Assembly: GCA_007844125.1 (NCBI GenBank)
Contig: CM017559.1
Location: 31,285,926 to 31,349,925 of the forward strand
Reading direction: 5' to 3'
DNA from: Sinonovacula constricta
Taxonomy: Eukaryota; Mollusca; Bivalvia; Cardiida; Solecurtidae
Length of the DNA: 64,000 bases
In this document: piece after piece, positions 53,201 through 62,844 of the stretch
How the letters are laid out: each line of letters starts with the position of its first letter
Numbering within the stretch: the first letter of the stretch is position 1
Notes under the pieces: generated by a model
Told to the model about the DNA's origin: nothing
The model's input: the letters and a program-made list of their open reading frames with translations, nothing else
Databases searched by the model: none
Translations under genes and position numbers: made by a program

Positions 53201-56200
53201 TTTATTTTTCCTCCAATCATGTTTCCCCTCCTCTTTTCAGTTTCATCATTTAGGAATTAATCAATGACTAAAAAGGTTTTAATTTTTCATGTACATTTTT
53301 CCTACTGTCTGAACTCAAATATCTTGACATATAGCAACTCTGAATCAATATGAAGCTCTGCTAGCCAATCATTCAATGAAAATCTTGACGCTTTCCAATT
53401 GCATGCTAGTGCGATTTTTTGCAATCAGGATAAAATCGTGATTTACCAAATTATGCCAAGGAATGAGCCTATTTTTCTATGCAACTAAAATATAACAACA
53501 TATTGGATTGATAAAGATTAGAAGATTTACATTCTTAGAAGAAACAATATACATATATATGTATATGTATATAGTATATATATATATAAACAGTAAACCT
53601 AAGTGACACATTTTTTACTATAAGCTCTACTTTGGACAGAGTAGGGAATAGGTCAAGCTTGATATGCTTTAGCTTGGGATCAAACCCATAACCTGTTACC
53701 TCTATTAATTGACCATTTTCCCATGTACCTATCTCAAGCCACTAAAACCTGAGAAAGAAAAGCTGTATCAGTACTAATGTTAAAGATTTGGTATGCCTAC
53801 ACTAAAGATCAAATCAAACCTTTAGGCTCTGAATATTCACTCCTCCCCTGCACCCACCCACTGACCCAGGTAGTTAAATATATACCGTACAGCACAGGTT
53901 ACTGGTAGTGAATTTCAGTGGCACAAACCCCACAAATCTTTCATCTAACTGCAGTCACTATACCCAAAACAAAGAAAGCTATACCAATATTCAAAGTCTG
54001 CCTTAGATAAGGCTCAAACACCTCAACTGCTTGCCTCTAACAATCCCCTATAACCCTTGTACCCACCAGTAGTGACCATTCCCTCCTTGCCATCAGTATT
54101 CAGTCCCATCATGTCATGGGCTATCTGAAGACTGCTCATGGTCTTGGCACGTCTGCTTCGTGGCTTCTTGTACCCGTACACATGCTTGCTCTGCCAGCTT
54201 GGCTTCACCGGGTCGATGCTGAGCAAAACATCTGTGTTAAGACTGCCCACATCGCTAGGGCATGTGGGTGGGGCTTTATCGTCACCCTCCACTTGCCTCA
54301 ATAGCTCCTGTGACTTGTTCAATGCCTCCTCAACTGAAATACACAGGGAACATGTGATGAGACAACAAGTGAGATTACACTGCACCATAAATACATTGAA
54401 ACAATGCCAATGATCCAGTACAATTAGACAATGGTTTAAGCATGCACCATATGTTAAGACTATTCAATCAATCTAGTTGATAATGGTCATAAACTAAATA
54501 AACTCATTGTAAACTTTAGACAAGCAACTTAGACAAATTCTCCAGGTATGGTTTAGGATGTCAAACAGATCAACTTTGCTTTGCGAGCATATAAAAGCTT
54601 GTTATCATGAAAAGACCTATAAATCAACCTGACAAACAGCTAAAAATACATTTGTATCTGTCAATCTTTACACCCATTGGCTACTAGTAATGCAAAAAAT
54701 TCAAACTACCAGGTAATATAAAATGGCATTGTGTAATTTCATGTGCCCTAATTGTCGAAGAAAGACCCCTAAAAAATGCATGTGGCACTATGTAAAGACC
54801 AATCAATCGACGTGACAAGCAACTAAAAATACACAACACTCATTTGCTTATTAGTTTATTTATTTTTATTTGTGAGATACATTGCAGTAACCATTTATGA
54901 TCATTATAGCAACATCCAGCTGTATTGGTAGAGGAAGATCCCTGACACATGTCTGGGTAGAACCACCAGCACACTGCAGGTCAGCTGGAAGACCTTCCCA
55001 TATATAGTCCTCTGCCCCAAGCAGTTATCGACCCCACACAGTGGGAGGCTAAGCAATCAGAGGAGTTGAAAATCAGTGACTCTACCACTACACCGTGGAT
55101 GCCCCTGCTTATTAGTGATGCACAAATTTAAACTAATATAAAATGGAATTGTGTATATTTATGTGCCCTATTTGGTGAAGAAAGACCCCTAAAAATGTAT
55201 AGGAAGAACCACTGGTGTATATAAGCTCAAACAGAACTCTTCCCCACTTGAAAGTTTTGCCGTGACTGTGACCAGAACCTACACAGTGAGGGACCATGGA
55301 GCCAGAAGAGGAATAAGGTAGTAACTCTACCCACAAGGCCATTAGTTCCTCTTTAATTCATTAATATTTACCTAATCAGATGCCATAATGGTAAAATGCA
55401 AATGTAACATTACCAATCCTAAGTCTTAACCACTTTATATATATTCCCTGACTTTTGGTAAAAATTGCCTTATATATATATATATATGACGCACGACGCG
55501 ACAAAACCGGGCTTATGGCATTATGACGTAACGCTGGGAAATCCACAATTAATATGATGCCACTTTTACCGGGTATTTTTACTACGACATTGACAGCATG
55601 GCTTGGACTATCATATTTGAAACTGAATGTTGTTGTCTTATTAGCCTAGAAGCGATAACAAACAAGAATGGAGGAGGAACTAGAGGTAAGATTTATTCAT
55701 TATATTGTGATTACATAATCTTTATATTTTACGCATATATATTGAATCGGATTGAATAGAGGCTACACAGATCTAAACACGCGTGAATCAAACTTTAACA
55801 GTTAAACAGTTTAATATAGGTCTACAGGTTTACAGAATTATTATGATACTTTTTGTCATTTCTAGCAAAATCATGTTAAAAGTTTATACGAAACGAAATA
55901 GAATGTAAACCATTTTTTTTTTATATAATCTAGACTAGACTTTGATGTAACCGATGTTGCAGGTTGCATGTTTGTTCAACTTAACTCATCGATGTGGATG
56001 GGTAGATTTAACGAAAAAATAATTTAGTATGACAAGCGACATTTAAATCAGTCCACTTTAAATCAACTAACTATATTTACTCACTAGAAAAAATGCTGAT
56101 AGATTTTTTAAAAACCTGATACACGTTTTGCATATAAAACAGATCAATGTCACATGAACGTGTCTATTTATAACTACGTAGGCTTGTTTATTGATTATTA

Positions 56201-59200
56201 TAAAATTATGCAATTTGGGTATATACAGAGCGCTTAACGTTGTTGGTCAGTCGAGCTATTCGCTATACATATATCTATCGACGGGGTTGGTGGTTCGCTA
56301 ACCAACCACGGCCCCCAATTTTATTTTCTTACTTTTCTTCCAACATAATTTTATGCATTTTATTTCATTTAACACACGTCTTGTTTTTACCGAATTAAAT
56401 AAAACATATTTCTTTCTTGATAACTGTTTGTTGGGCTTACATTAAAGTGAAACAAAACAAACTCACAAAAAGTAATAAACTGTGTTTGCACACATTTAAT
56501 ATTTAACGACTATTCGTGATAATTCTAAATGAATGTAACATTATATTGTCGCTTTAAATTAAATAGAAGAAACCCGTCCACCGTTTCATACAACTACAAT
56601 GCAGGGTCCTAGTTCTATTTAAGAGAGGAACTAACCGTACACATATCAAGCAATATGTTTATTAAATATATATAATGCCGCAAAATTGTTTGTCTCATTA
56701 CAAGTATATTTTATACACAGAAAAACGAAAGAAAACGGAATACATGAAATTTATAACGAAATTATTGATTAACGTTCAAATTACTTCGAGCAAATGACTG
56801 AAACTATAACCAAGTAATATGATTGTTTATAGTTATAGTGCAACTCCGTAAACCTGTGACGACTTAATTTTCATGTATTTTATTGTATTTTGTTGATACT
56901 TTCAGGACAAAACAAAAACCGGTATCTACTTGGGTACTTCATATGGCGGACATTGACAGGACAAAACAGCATGATCAAGTACCCTATGCATGTACATGGT
57001 ACTTGTTTTAATTGTTTCCTTCGACTGATTTAATAGTATGCTAGTCACTTATGACATTCCATTTAATGTATTCATAAGCAAATAAGGGGCGCCCGTTGCC
57101 GAGCTCATAGAGTCACAGACCGTTCCACCCGTGGGTTCGAGTCCCGGTCAAAGCGACAAACATTCATGTCCGGAGGTATTCACGTTAACCTACAGTCCAC
57201 CACTGGATATATATAAATTACCCCACCAGTAAAAACTGGATATTGCAAATACAACATTAATTGTATTGGTGCGAGGTATCTGCAACAAACAAACGAAACA
57301 ACAACAAACAACAACAACAAAAAGAAAAAAATGAAACATAGGGGACGCCGTGGTTTAATGGTCTAAAGGTTATAATCGGTGACTTGCTATTTCTCTGACT
57401 CCATAATCCGTCATCTTGTGGGTTTGAGTCCCGGGCAGGGTAAAACTTTCATGTGGTCAGGTTTTCCAGCTGATCTGCAATGCGCTACTGGTTCTACCCA
57501 GACATGGGCCATGATTTTTCTCCACCAGTAATAGCTGGACGTCGCTATAATGACAATAATTTCGTCGATGTACTGTATTTTACAAAACAAACAAAACGGA
57601 CAGGAATAGGCATACATGTAGAGTTAAAGTCAATAATCATACATAAATATGCATATAAATATGTTAAGCGAGAGTTTATTTCTTATTTCAGGCCACGCAC
57701 GTTATCTTGTGGATGCTGGTTTTGTCCACCTCAAATTAAGTGCCGAGAAAATGACTGCGAGACTGTTAAGGAGCCAGCTGACATTGTCAAGCGATCCTCA
57801 CAGTTCAACTCGCCCGTTTTTTTTTTATCCCAGGTGTGACTGGAGAGGTTGGAATGGTTTCCTTGGGCAACACTTCAAGGCTTTGACAGGAATAAGGTAT
57901 GGCCATGTTATTTGCCGTAAACAATATTTGAAACAATTGGGTTTATATTAAAGAGCTACTCTAAGCAGAAAGGTTAGTTTCACAGACTCGTAATGCCCCA
58001 ACCTTTCACTGCATGGGTTATCGTCCCGGTAAGGAAGACAATTGTGATAATGCCTGCGATCCGCCAGTAGTTTCACTTCACAAACATTTATCTGCCATTT
58101 TCGTCCACCAAAATTGTTTGACGGCAAAAGACGCAAAACAAAATCATTGATATAATCTGATTTGTATTTGTGGCGAGACTTAGATATTAACATAATATTG
58201 ATTAAAGTGCATTTTCAGATTATCAACACTTCAATTATCACGTCTGAAAAAGCTGGTTGTATCATATTGCGGACCACTCCGGATGATGATCAGTGGGAGT
58301 TTATGCTACTCAAGGATCCCCAGCAAAAGTTCAGGAATACAGAAATGTCACCCGCGTTTCAACCTGGCTGGTTGAAGCGTCAGCGCAAACAAGACCTCGA
58401 GTGCTTTGTCAGACAAAATTCAGTTGATATTTTTTAATGTTATCTAATTATAACCTGTTACTTTACCCACTTTAACAATATAACCCTTATTTTGCAGTTT
58501 AATATAAACGTTAATAAAACCATATTAGCTTAAATCTTAATTTAGTTGTGAGAGTAAGTTACGCATCCCGATATTATGACGTCGATAATTTGACGTCATA
58601 TTTAACAAAACTACCTTCAGTATGGGTCATTAAAATTCTTATTATTTCATAAATACTAAGTCAATTCTAAAAAATCTTTCGAGTTAGTGATCAGAAATGA
58701 TAGGAGAATCATGTTTCATTAAAAACAAAAAAATGAAAATTTTGACCATAAGCCCGGTTTTCTCGCGTCGTGCGTCATATATATACACACATTATTATAT
58801 ATCTGGAGTTTTATTATTATTTCTTTTTAAACATTGAGGTGCCACAGTTATGTTGTTATGGACAAATGCAAATGCAAATGCAATTAAATTCTATACTACT
58901 TTAAATGTTTTAGTTACTTTAAATAGAAACATGTCACTACAGAAGCAAATTTTAAAATCCACAATACAAACAATTCAATGAATAATTATTGTAGTGAAGC
59001 CAAGTGTGCAAAATATGTCACGCCATCACCACTTAACCAATCTCAACAATCACAACATTATAACATCTGTTAAACTATTGCAAATACACAATTGCAATAC
59101 ATGTTTTATAATGATCAACATGTGTTAAATAAATACAAAAAGAATTAAATCAAACATAAAATTAACATTAAAACATAGCTGCCCATAGACAGCATGCCTT

Positions 59201-62200
59201 ACTTTTCTAAGTACTGGATGTTATAACGAAAAGTTGACAAAGGCAAATAACTCAACAAAAGTTAACTTAAGAGTTACCTTTCAATTTGAAAAAAAATATG
59301 ACAGTATTGAAAGTCAGAACTGAATATCTTTGATGTTTTTTGAAAAACAAACCTTAACAAAAAGGTCAACCAACACCATCTAGAGGGTCATGACAACAGC
59401 TTCACATTAATTTTTTGTGGTGCTAAAAACTCGGGATAAGCCCATTCTTAAAATTAGTTTGTTTTGTATAAATAACTTTCCAACCTTTTAGTTTAGATCT
59501 TTGCAACATGTTAAAAGAGATTGTTGGACTGATATATTCTACAGACAAATACATGTAATGCAGACCTAGATCAGCCAGCTCCCTGCTAGAGACTGCCTGT
59601 TCAGGATTTATTCTTGTTTGTTTTGTTTTTTGAGATACATCGCAGAGACCAATTATGATCATATGATCACCACCCCCCCCCCCCCCCCCCCCCAATAAAT
59701 CATAAGAATTAGCATGAGCTTTTGACAAAACATAGCAAGCTAAGGGTTAAGACTGGATTATGAATTTCAAGTTGCTGATACAAGCACTGCCAATAAATGA
59801 AGCTGTCATTATAAAAACCTTCCAAGTATATATCAGGTGTGCTAAACAAGACATTTCTATTAAAGAATATTTTATAAATCTTAAAGGTCTGCTCCACCAG
59901 TTGGTTAATGTGCCAAAAAATAATAAAAAATTGAAAGAAAACCTTGTGCCACTATGTTGATAGTAATTCAGTAAAACTTTACTCCAGATGCACTTCTTTA
60001 CACCCACAAATAATGTAGATTATATACATCCCAAATAATGTAGATTACATACATCCCAAATAATGTAGATTTTATACACCATAAATAATGTAGATTTTAT
60101 GCATTCCAAATAATGTAGATTTCATACGTCCCAAATAATACAGATTTAATACATCAATTCATGTAGATTTTATACATTTTTAATGATCAGACTCTACTGC
60201 TTTAGTAACAGTATAAATTAAAAAGCAACTTCTTGTACAGTTCTGTCAACAAAAAAAGGTTGTGTTTTTTATTATAAAGGCAAGTTAAATGAAAAATATT
60301 TATAACCAGTGGACATAAAGCATCTGTCTTAGTGATTGAGTAGAGATACATGTTAGGCAGTCATACTAGATGCTGCTACTACTGGGTCAAAACCCGCATT
60401 CTTCCTTCCATGTCTGTATTTTTCATTCTTTAGTAAAACTCATAATTTTTGTTAGATTTTATTTTACAAAAAAAAGATGATAATCTTATAGTTTTGTGAA
60501 TTTAGGGATTGTAAAAGAACAACCCAAAAGGAATCTGATGGATGTGACCATTAAGATTTATTGTTAATACGTAAAGAAAGAGTAATATATATATATATAC
60601 ATATTAGCTTAAAGATAAAGATAAAATACACAATATCAATCATTTATTCAGATGGGTGTTGTTTCTGAATGCAAAACCACTCACACACTGTCTTAACTTC
60701 TGCTTGGTCATTTGGTTTAATAGTGAAACGGCATATCAGCCAGAGATGGGATGGGATGGGATTTGACGGCATTTTTTGCCAATACTGTGCAGCGATATTT
60801 CTATCATTATAGCACAGGGGCACTTATGAGGTGCCCAGGGACTGAAACTTGCTGGTCTTTTTTACTGACACTAACGAGTCAGGCGTAATGCTGTCCCCTT
60901 AGCCCCGAGTGTTAGGAGGTAAGCCACTACTACCAACTTTAAAGTCTTTGGTTTGACTCGGCTGGGGTTTGAACCCACAACCTCCTGATCTGCATAAATT
61001 AGATGTTATTCACTCAGAAAAATATATGCGGACATAAATGGTGGGCTTCTAAACTGTCAGCCAAGTCTGTTTACCTAGGCCAGATTATCCAATAATTTTA
61101 AGTTTAAAATCGCTGACTGAATGGTTGATTTAATCAACACAATTGTTGCAGTTTGAGATTTTGTTTGAGGGCACTAGACCTATGTATGAACATAGGAATG
61201 ACATTATTGAATAATCTTCCCTGAATAATCCCTAAATGCAAGTAGGTCCTTTCATTTGTTTTACTTGGTTTTTATGCTTACAAGTACTCTTTGCAGTGTT
61301 TGTTGACTTTTCTGCCTTTCTTGTGATACCCATGTTAACCATCATCAACAAACACTTCCATTTTCTTTTTTAAATAACAAAACTCTTAAAGAATTCAACT
61401 GGATTTTAAGCTTAAATTTCCATGTCACCAATGTACCCCATTACATACAAATAGCAAAAGTTGAACTGTCCAATTAGTAAAAAAGCTTTAACAAAAGGGT
61501 TAAAGTACCGATTTTAAAGGAAATGTATAAAAGTCAATGGCTGCCATGAAAATTTTGACTGAAAGCATTTAAGCATTATAAGAGTAACAACATACACTTC
61601 TTATATTATAATAATAAATAATAGTATTATTATGTTTACAAAGAAATGTTTTTAGGTTCTACAGGAAGTTTGTAGCAAGTGAATATATTTATTTATATTG
61701 GGAATCTGTCCTATATATATATATATATATGTATACCATTAGGGTAAAAAATACCAATATATATCATATTTACTAGGAACACATGTAAGGTAAATGTAAA
61801 TAAACTTAAAGAAGCAAGGTTTTCACAAATAAATAAAAAACATTTTTTTTTTTAAAACAGATCTAACAACATAGCTTCACATATAATTTTTTCTTATTAC
61901 ATTGCAGCGACACATTTATGGTCATCACAACTATGCCCATATTTTTGATGGAGGAATGCCAAAATTTTTTTTAATTACTAAAAAAACGACAATATCTTTT
62001 TTCAATTTGATCCGATTACTTCCTCAAATACTAGTTATTAATGAAAACCCTGCAGAAGGAACTATTTTCCATACCATGAACACTGAACACTAGGATATTC
62101 AAGTGTAAATTATTACTTTTCTTCACAATCAATACTGAACCTAATCATAATAAGACACCTTCCCTACTTTTTTCCACTGCAGAAGGAGCTTGGGGTACAT

Positions 62201-62844
62201 TAATGATACGACTGACAATAACTGCTCTAGACCCAAAGGAACAAAGCTGTCAGCTTAAATCTGCAATTGATGTTGTTTTTTTTTGTTACATAGCACTGAC
62301 ACAATTATGGTCAAATTGGCGATATCCAGCTAATTATTTGGGGAGGAAAGCACCAGACTTATGTCTGGGTAGAACCACTGCTGCACTGCAGATTAGCGGA
62401 AAAACCTTCCCACTTAAAAGTTCTTGCCCTGACTGGGATTCTGTGAGGGACTGAGGAGTTACAAAGTCAGTGAATCTAACCGCTTGGCGACGGTTGGCCC
62501 CTCACAATCGGTAATTTATCAGATATTTACTATCAAGACTGATAGGTGATACATTTACTTAAAGCTTCACACCACTTTTAATAGCATCTGGTTTTCTTAT
62601 TTGCAGCATAGCTTGATCTTTGGATAGCTTGGCTTTTTCTTGTTTTTTGTTAACTCAAACATTTAACAATGTATGGTAATAGGATTTTTTTTTAAAAACC
62701 AGTGTTCAATGTTCTATAGAAGATTCTTTCCTTCTTATTTTAGGTTAAAATATGGTAAATAACACCAATTAACAAATATATTAACCCAATTGTCCAACAA
62801 TATCTTACCCTGCTCACGTTGCTGCCTATAAAATTCCTTCTTGG
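47143..62844 (-). CDS. LAS2-like protein (lung adenoma susceptibility protein 2 homologue), 5'-incomplete
   Basis: Exons in transcript order: 62844-62809, 54333-54067, 52855-52028, 50671-50545, 50109-50058, 48968-48840, 48560-48430, 47266-47143. Phases all agree, giving ~563 residues. The N-terminal exon or exons lie upstream, beyond 62844. The middle is Ser/Pro-rich and low in order; the C-terminus is helical. I recognise short blocks resembling vertebrate LAS2/C18orf54: VEEALNKSQ, GSLNTDVLL, RPWEQTTSYKAPV, SLEALKNMIFKLQ and LHKALTHLDRLKTLV. These come from memory of the family, not a search. LAS2 is poorly understood and linked to cell proliferation and lung tumour susceptibility; no enzyme domain is seen here. 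The gene is convergent with the TIR gene. An unrelated coiled-coil centrosomal protein is the main alternative. Confidence 0.7.
47455..47650 (-). mobile_element. SINE family 1, reverse
   Basis: Tail (ACACAAGTATAGTCATATAG) and core CATGTCTGGGTTGAACCACT in reverse; head degenerate. Confidence 0.8.
47948..48152 (+). mobile_element. ~200-bp MITE-like repeat, copy 4 (best preserved)
   Basis: Ends ATACATGTGAACT and AGTTCACATGTAT are perfect 13-bp inverted repeats. Interior AAAGTGGGAGTCTCCCTCC. Lies in the last intron of the LAS2-like gene. Confidence 0.85.
48430..48560 (-). CDS. LAS2-like gene exon
   Basis: Encodes VRRLQTEAASLGIPVP, then ALQGYDFHGEPGGESLHK. Acceptor cttccag, donor GTATGT; phase 0 in, phase 2 out, joining KALTHLDRLK in the last exon. 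Confidence 0.85.
48840..48968 (-). CDS. LAS2-like gene exon (SLEALKNMIFKLQ)
   Basis: 43 codons: LTYSGGSQPGSLEALKNM, then an amphipathic helix and TDSEDETSRTKISER. SLEALKNMIFKLQ is the strongest match to LAS2. Acceptor gttccag, donor GTATGT; phase 0 both sides. Confidence 0.85.
49081..49425. repeat. (GTA/GAA)n trinucleotide-rich tract
   Basis: Long stretch of GTA, GAA and GCA triplets. The poly-Leu (-) and poly-Val (+) frames through it are artefacts. Confidence 0.93.
49468..49710 (+). mobile_element. SINE family 1, best-preserved tRNA head
   Basis: GTGGCTTAGCGGTAGAGTCG (A box) and GCATGGGTTCAAGTCCCATT (B box), then core TCTGGGGTCTTCCTCCATCA and tail GCTATAATGACCATAAATGG. A good reference copy for the family. 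Confidence 0.9.
50058..50109 (-). CDS. LAS2-like gene short exon
   Basis: 52 nt encoding KAPVTVRNVTKGRDADE after a split Tyr codon. Acceptor atttcag, donor GTAAGA; phase 2 in, phase 0 out. Confidence 0.75.
50290..50525 (-). mobile_element. SINE family 1, reverse, degenerate
   Basis: GCTATCATTGGTGGAGAAAG, GCACATCTGGCACCTGAC and a head-like end (CTTACCACTAGGTTACAAC) follow the family order with many changes. Confidence 0.5.
50545..50671 (-). CDS. LAS2-like gene exon (RPWEQTTSY)
   Basis: Encodes AEDDSESMVTDRGSPGKP, then RPRSPDTDIILDGDRPWEQ. Acceptor cactcag, donor GTGAGA; phase 1 in, phase 2 out. The PWEQTTS-YKAPV block spans into the next exon and resembles the vertebrate LAS2 W-E-x-x-x-x-x-F/Y-K-x-P-V block. 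Confidence 0.8.
50673..52027. other. intron of LAS2-like gene
   Basis: No repeat or coding structure recognised. Confidence 0.45.
52028..52855 (-). CDS. LAS2-like gene large central exon
   Basis: 828 nt, 276 residues, Ser/Thr/Pro-rich (MSRSPDKRIHERSRSVSPS; TQPPRSTSPTLS), so largely disordered and likely phosphorylated on SP/TP sites. Two copies of a PSWV motif occur (APSWVDTLNLSDVSD and PPSWVNDIDNSE). Acceptor tctgcag, donor GTAGGC; phase 1 in, phase 1 out. Confidence 0.85.
52962..52999. repeat. (ATC)n microsatellite
   Basis: Uninterrupted ATC units at its right end, intronic. Confidence 0.9.
53000..54066. other. intron of LAS2-like gene
   Basis: A (TA)-rich patch near 53550-53590 and a reversed B box-like TTGGGATCAAACCCATAACC near 53675, a possible old tRNA-derived repeat. 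Confidence 0.4.
54067..54333 (-). CDS. LAS2-like gene exon (VEEALNKSQ...)
   Basis: Encodes 89 residues from VEEALNKSQELLRQVEG through GSLNTDVLLSIDP to EGMVTT. Acceptor tatttcag; donor GTGGGT at 54066 chosen by phase over GTACAA four bases on. SLNTDVLL is a conserved-looking block. Basic patch YKKPRSRRAK may be a nuclear localisation signal. Confidence 0.8.
54687..55202 (+). repeat. ~95-bp direct duplication flanking a SINE
   Basis: 54687-54783 and 55113-55202 share AATATAAAATGG, ATTGTGTA and GAAGAAAGACCCCTAAAAA in order. Confidence 0.75.
54845..55115 (-). mobile_element. SINE family 1, full length, reverse
   Basis: Tail (ATTTATGATCATTATAGCAA), core (CATGTCTGGGTAGAACCACC) and head (CCCCACACAGTGGGAGGCTA; reversed A box to GATGCCCC). 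Confidence 0.87.
55195..55350 (-). mobile_element. SINE family 1, 5' part, reverse
   Basis: GGAAGAACCACTGGTGTATA, CCCACTTGAAAGTTTTGCCG and ACTCTACCCACAAGGCC follow the reversed head. Confidence 0.65.
57085..57300 (+). mobile_element. tRNA-headed SINE inside the 3.3-kb element
   Basis: GGGGCGCCCGTTGCCGAGCT and CGTGGGTTCGAGTCCCGGTC (good B box). The downstream part differs from the core of the other copies, so it may be a related subfamily. Confidence 0.7.
57340..57600 (+). mobile_element. SINE family 1 inside the 3.3-kb element
   Basis: GACGCCGTGGTTTAATGGTC and GTGGGTTTGAGTCCCGGG, then TACTGGTTCTACCCAGACAT and the tail GCTATAATGACAATAATTTC. Confidence 0.82.
57836..57896 (+). pseudogene. possible ubiquitin-specific protease exon fragment (Cys-box)
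   Basis: After an acceptor-like pyrimidine tract (...ttatcccag) the frame reads VTGEVGMVSLGNTSRL then stop. This resembles the USP Cys-box (TGxxGLxNLGNTCYMN), with the catalytic Cys replaced by Ser and a stop four residues on. A donor GTATGG follows at 57897. Weak alone; supported by the next fragment in the right order. Confidence 0.3.
57970..58115 (+). mobile_element. SINE family 1, partial
   Basis: TTTCACTGCATGGGTTATCG (B box region) through CATTTTCGTCCACCA, truncated. Confidence 0.6.
58219..58437 (+). pseudogene. exon-like fragment, possibly of the same USP
   Basis: After acceptor attttcag the frame reads IINTSIITSEKAGCIILR, WEFMLLKDPQQKF, then PAFQPGWLKRQRKQDLECF and ends at TAA 58435. 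The P-x-W...QD-x-E-x-F/L pattern recalls the USP segment following the Cys-box (RPPWF...QQDCSEYL). The first part also faintly resembles a Nudix N-terminal strand, but no Nudix box follows. Low confidence in the family. Confidence 0.35.
58778..59619. other. intron, right of the 3.3-kb element
   Basis: No repeat or exon recognised. Confidence 0.4.
59620..59693 (-). mobile_element. SINE family 1 tail fragment and C21 run
   Basis: GAGATACATCGCAGAGACCA and ATTATGATCATATGATC match the reversed tail; directly followed by 21 C's (59673-59693). Confidence 0.6.
60006..60178. repeat. 25-bp tandem repeat (~7 units)
   Basis: Units around CAAATAATGTAGATT plus ATATACATCC, increasingly diverged to the right. 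Confidence 0.9.
60747..60993 (-). repeat. possible interspersed repeat with B box-like end
   Basis: GGCTGGGGTTTGAACCCACAACCTCCTGAT phrasing (B box-like GGGTTTGAACCC) and a structured, GC-richer body stand out from the intron. Only one copy in the window. Confidence 0.35.
61885..61965 (-). mobile_element. SINE family 1 tail fragment, reverse
   Basis: TACATTGCAGCGACACATTT, ATGGTCATCACAACTATGCC and TTGATGGAGGAATGCC match the reversed tail and core. Confidence 0.6.
62275..62505 (-). mobile_element. SINE family 1, full length, reverse
   Basis: Tail ACACAATTATGGTCAAATTG, core ACTTATGTCTGGGTAGAACC and head (AACCGCTTGGCGACGGTTGG) in order. Confidence 0.85.
62809..62844 (-). CDS. LAS2-like gene, first exon recognised in the window
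   Basis: A 36-nt exon encoding KKEFYRQQREQ, flanked by acceptor tttttag and donor GTAAGA. Phase 1 out joins the exon at 54333 to read REQ-VEEALNKS. The intervening 8.5-kb intron holds the 3.3-kb inverted-repeat element. Short, so the call leans on phase and splice sites. Confidence 0.6.

Larger units (their letters stand above)
55487..58777. mobile_element. 3.3-kb terminal-inverted-repeat element with gene fragments
   Basis: 32-bp inverted ends with one mismatch, TGACGCACGACGCGA... at 55487-55518 and its complement at 58746-58777. Inserted in a (TA)n tract, so the target duplication cannot be read. No transposase found. Inside: a mini-exon ATGGAGGAGGAACTAGAG|GTAAG (55668-55685), exon-like segments near 57692-57896 and 58219-58437, and three SINE family 1 copies. 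The superfamily is not resolved. Confidence 0.75.

Noticed and set aside
58219..58437. Nudix hydrolase exon
   Set aside because: The first strand looks similar (AGCIILR...EFMLLKD), but the Nudix box GX5EX7REUXEEXGU is absent and the C-terminal part fits a USP segment better.
47143..62844. SPICE1/CCDC52-type centriolar protein
   Set aside because: Considered because of the Ser/Pro-rich, helical make-up, but the ordered short blocks match LAS2 better.
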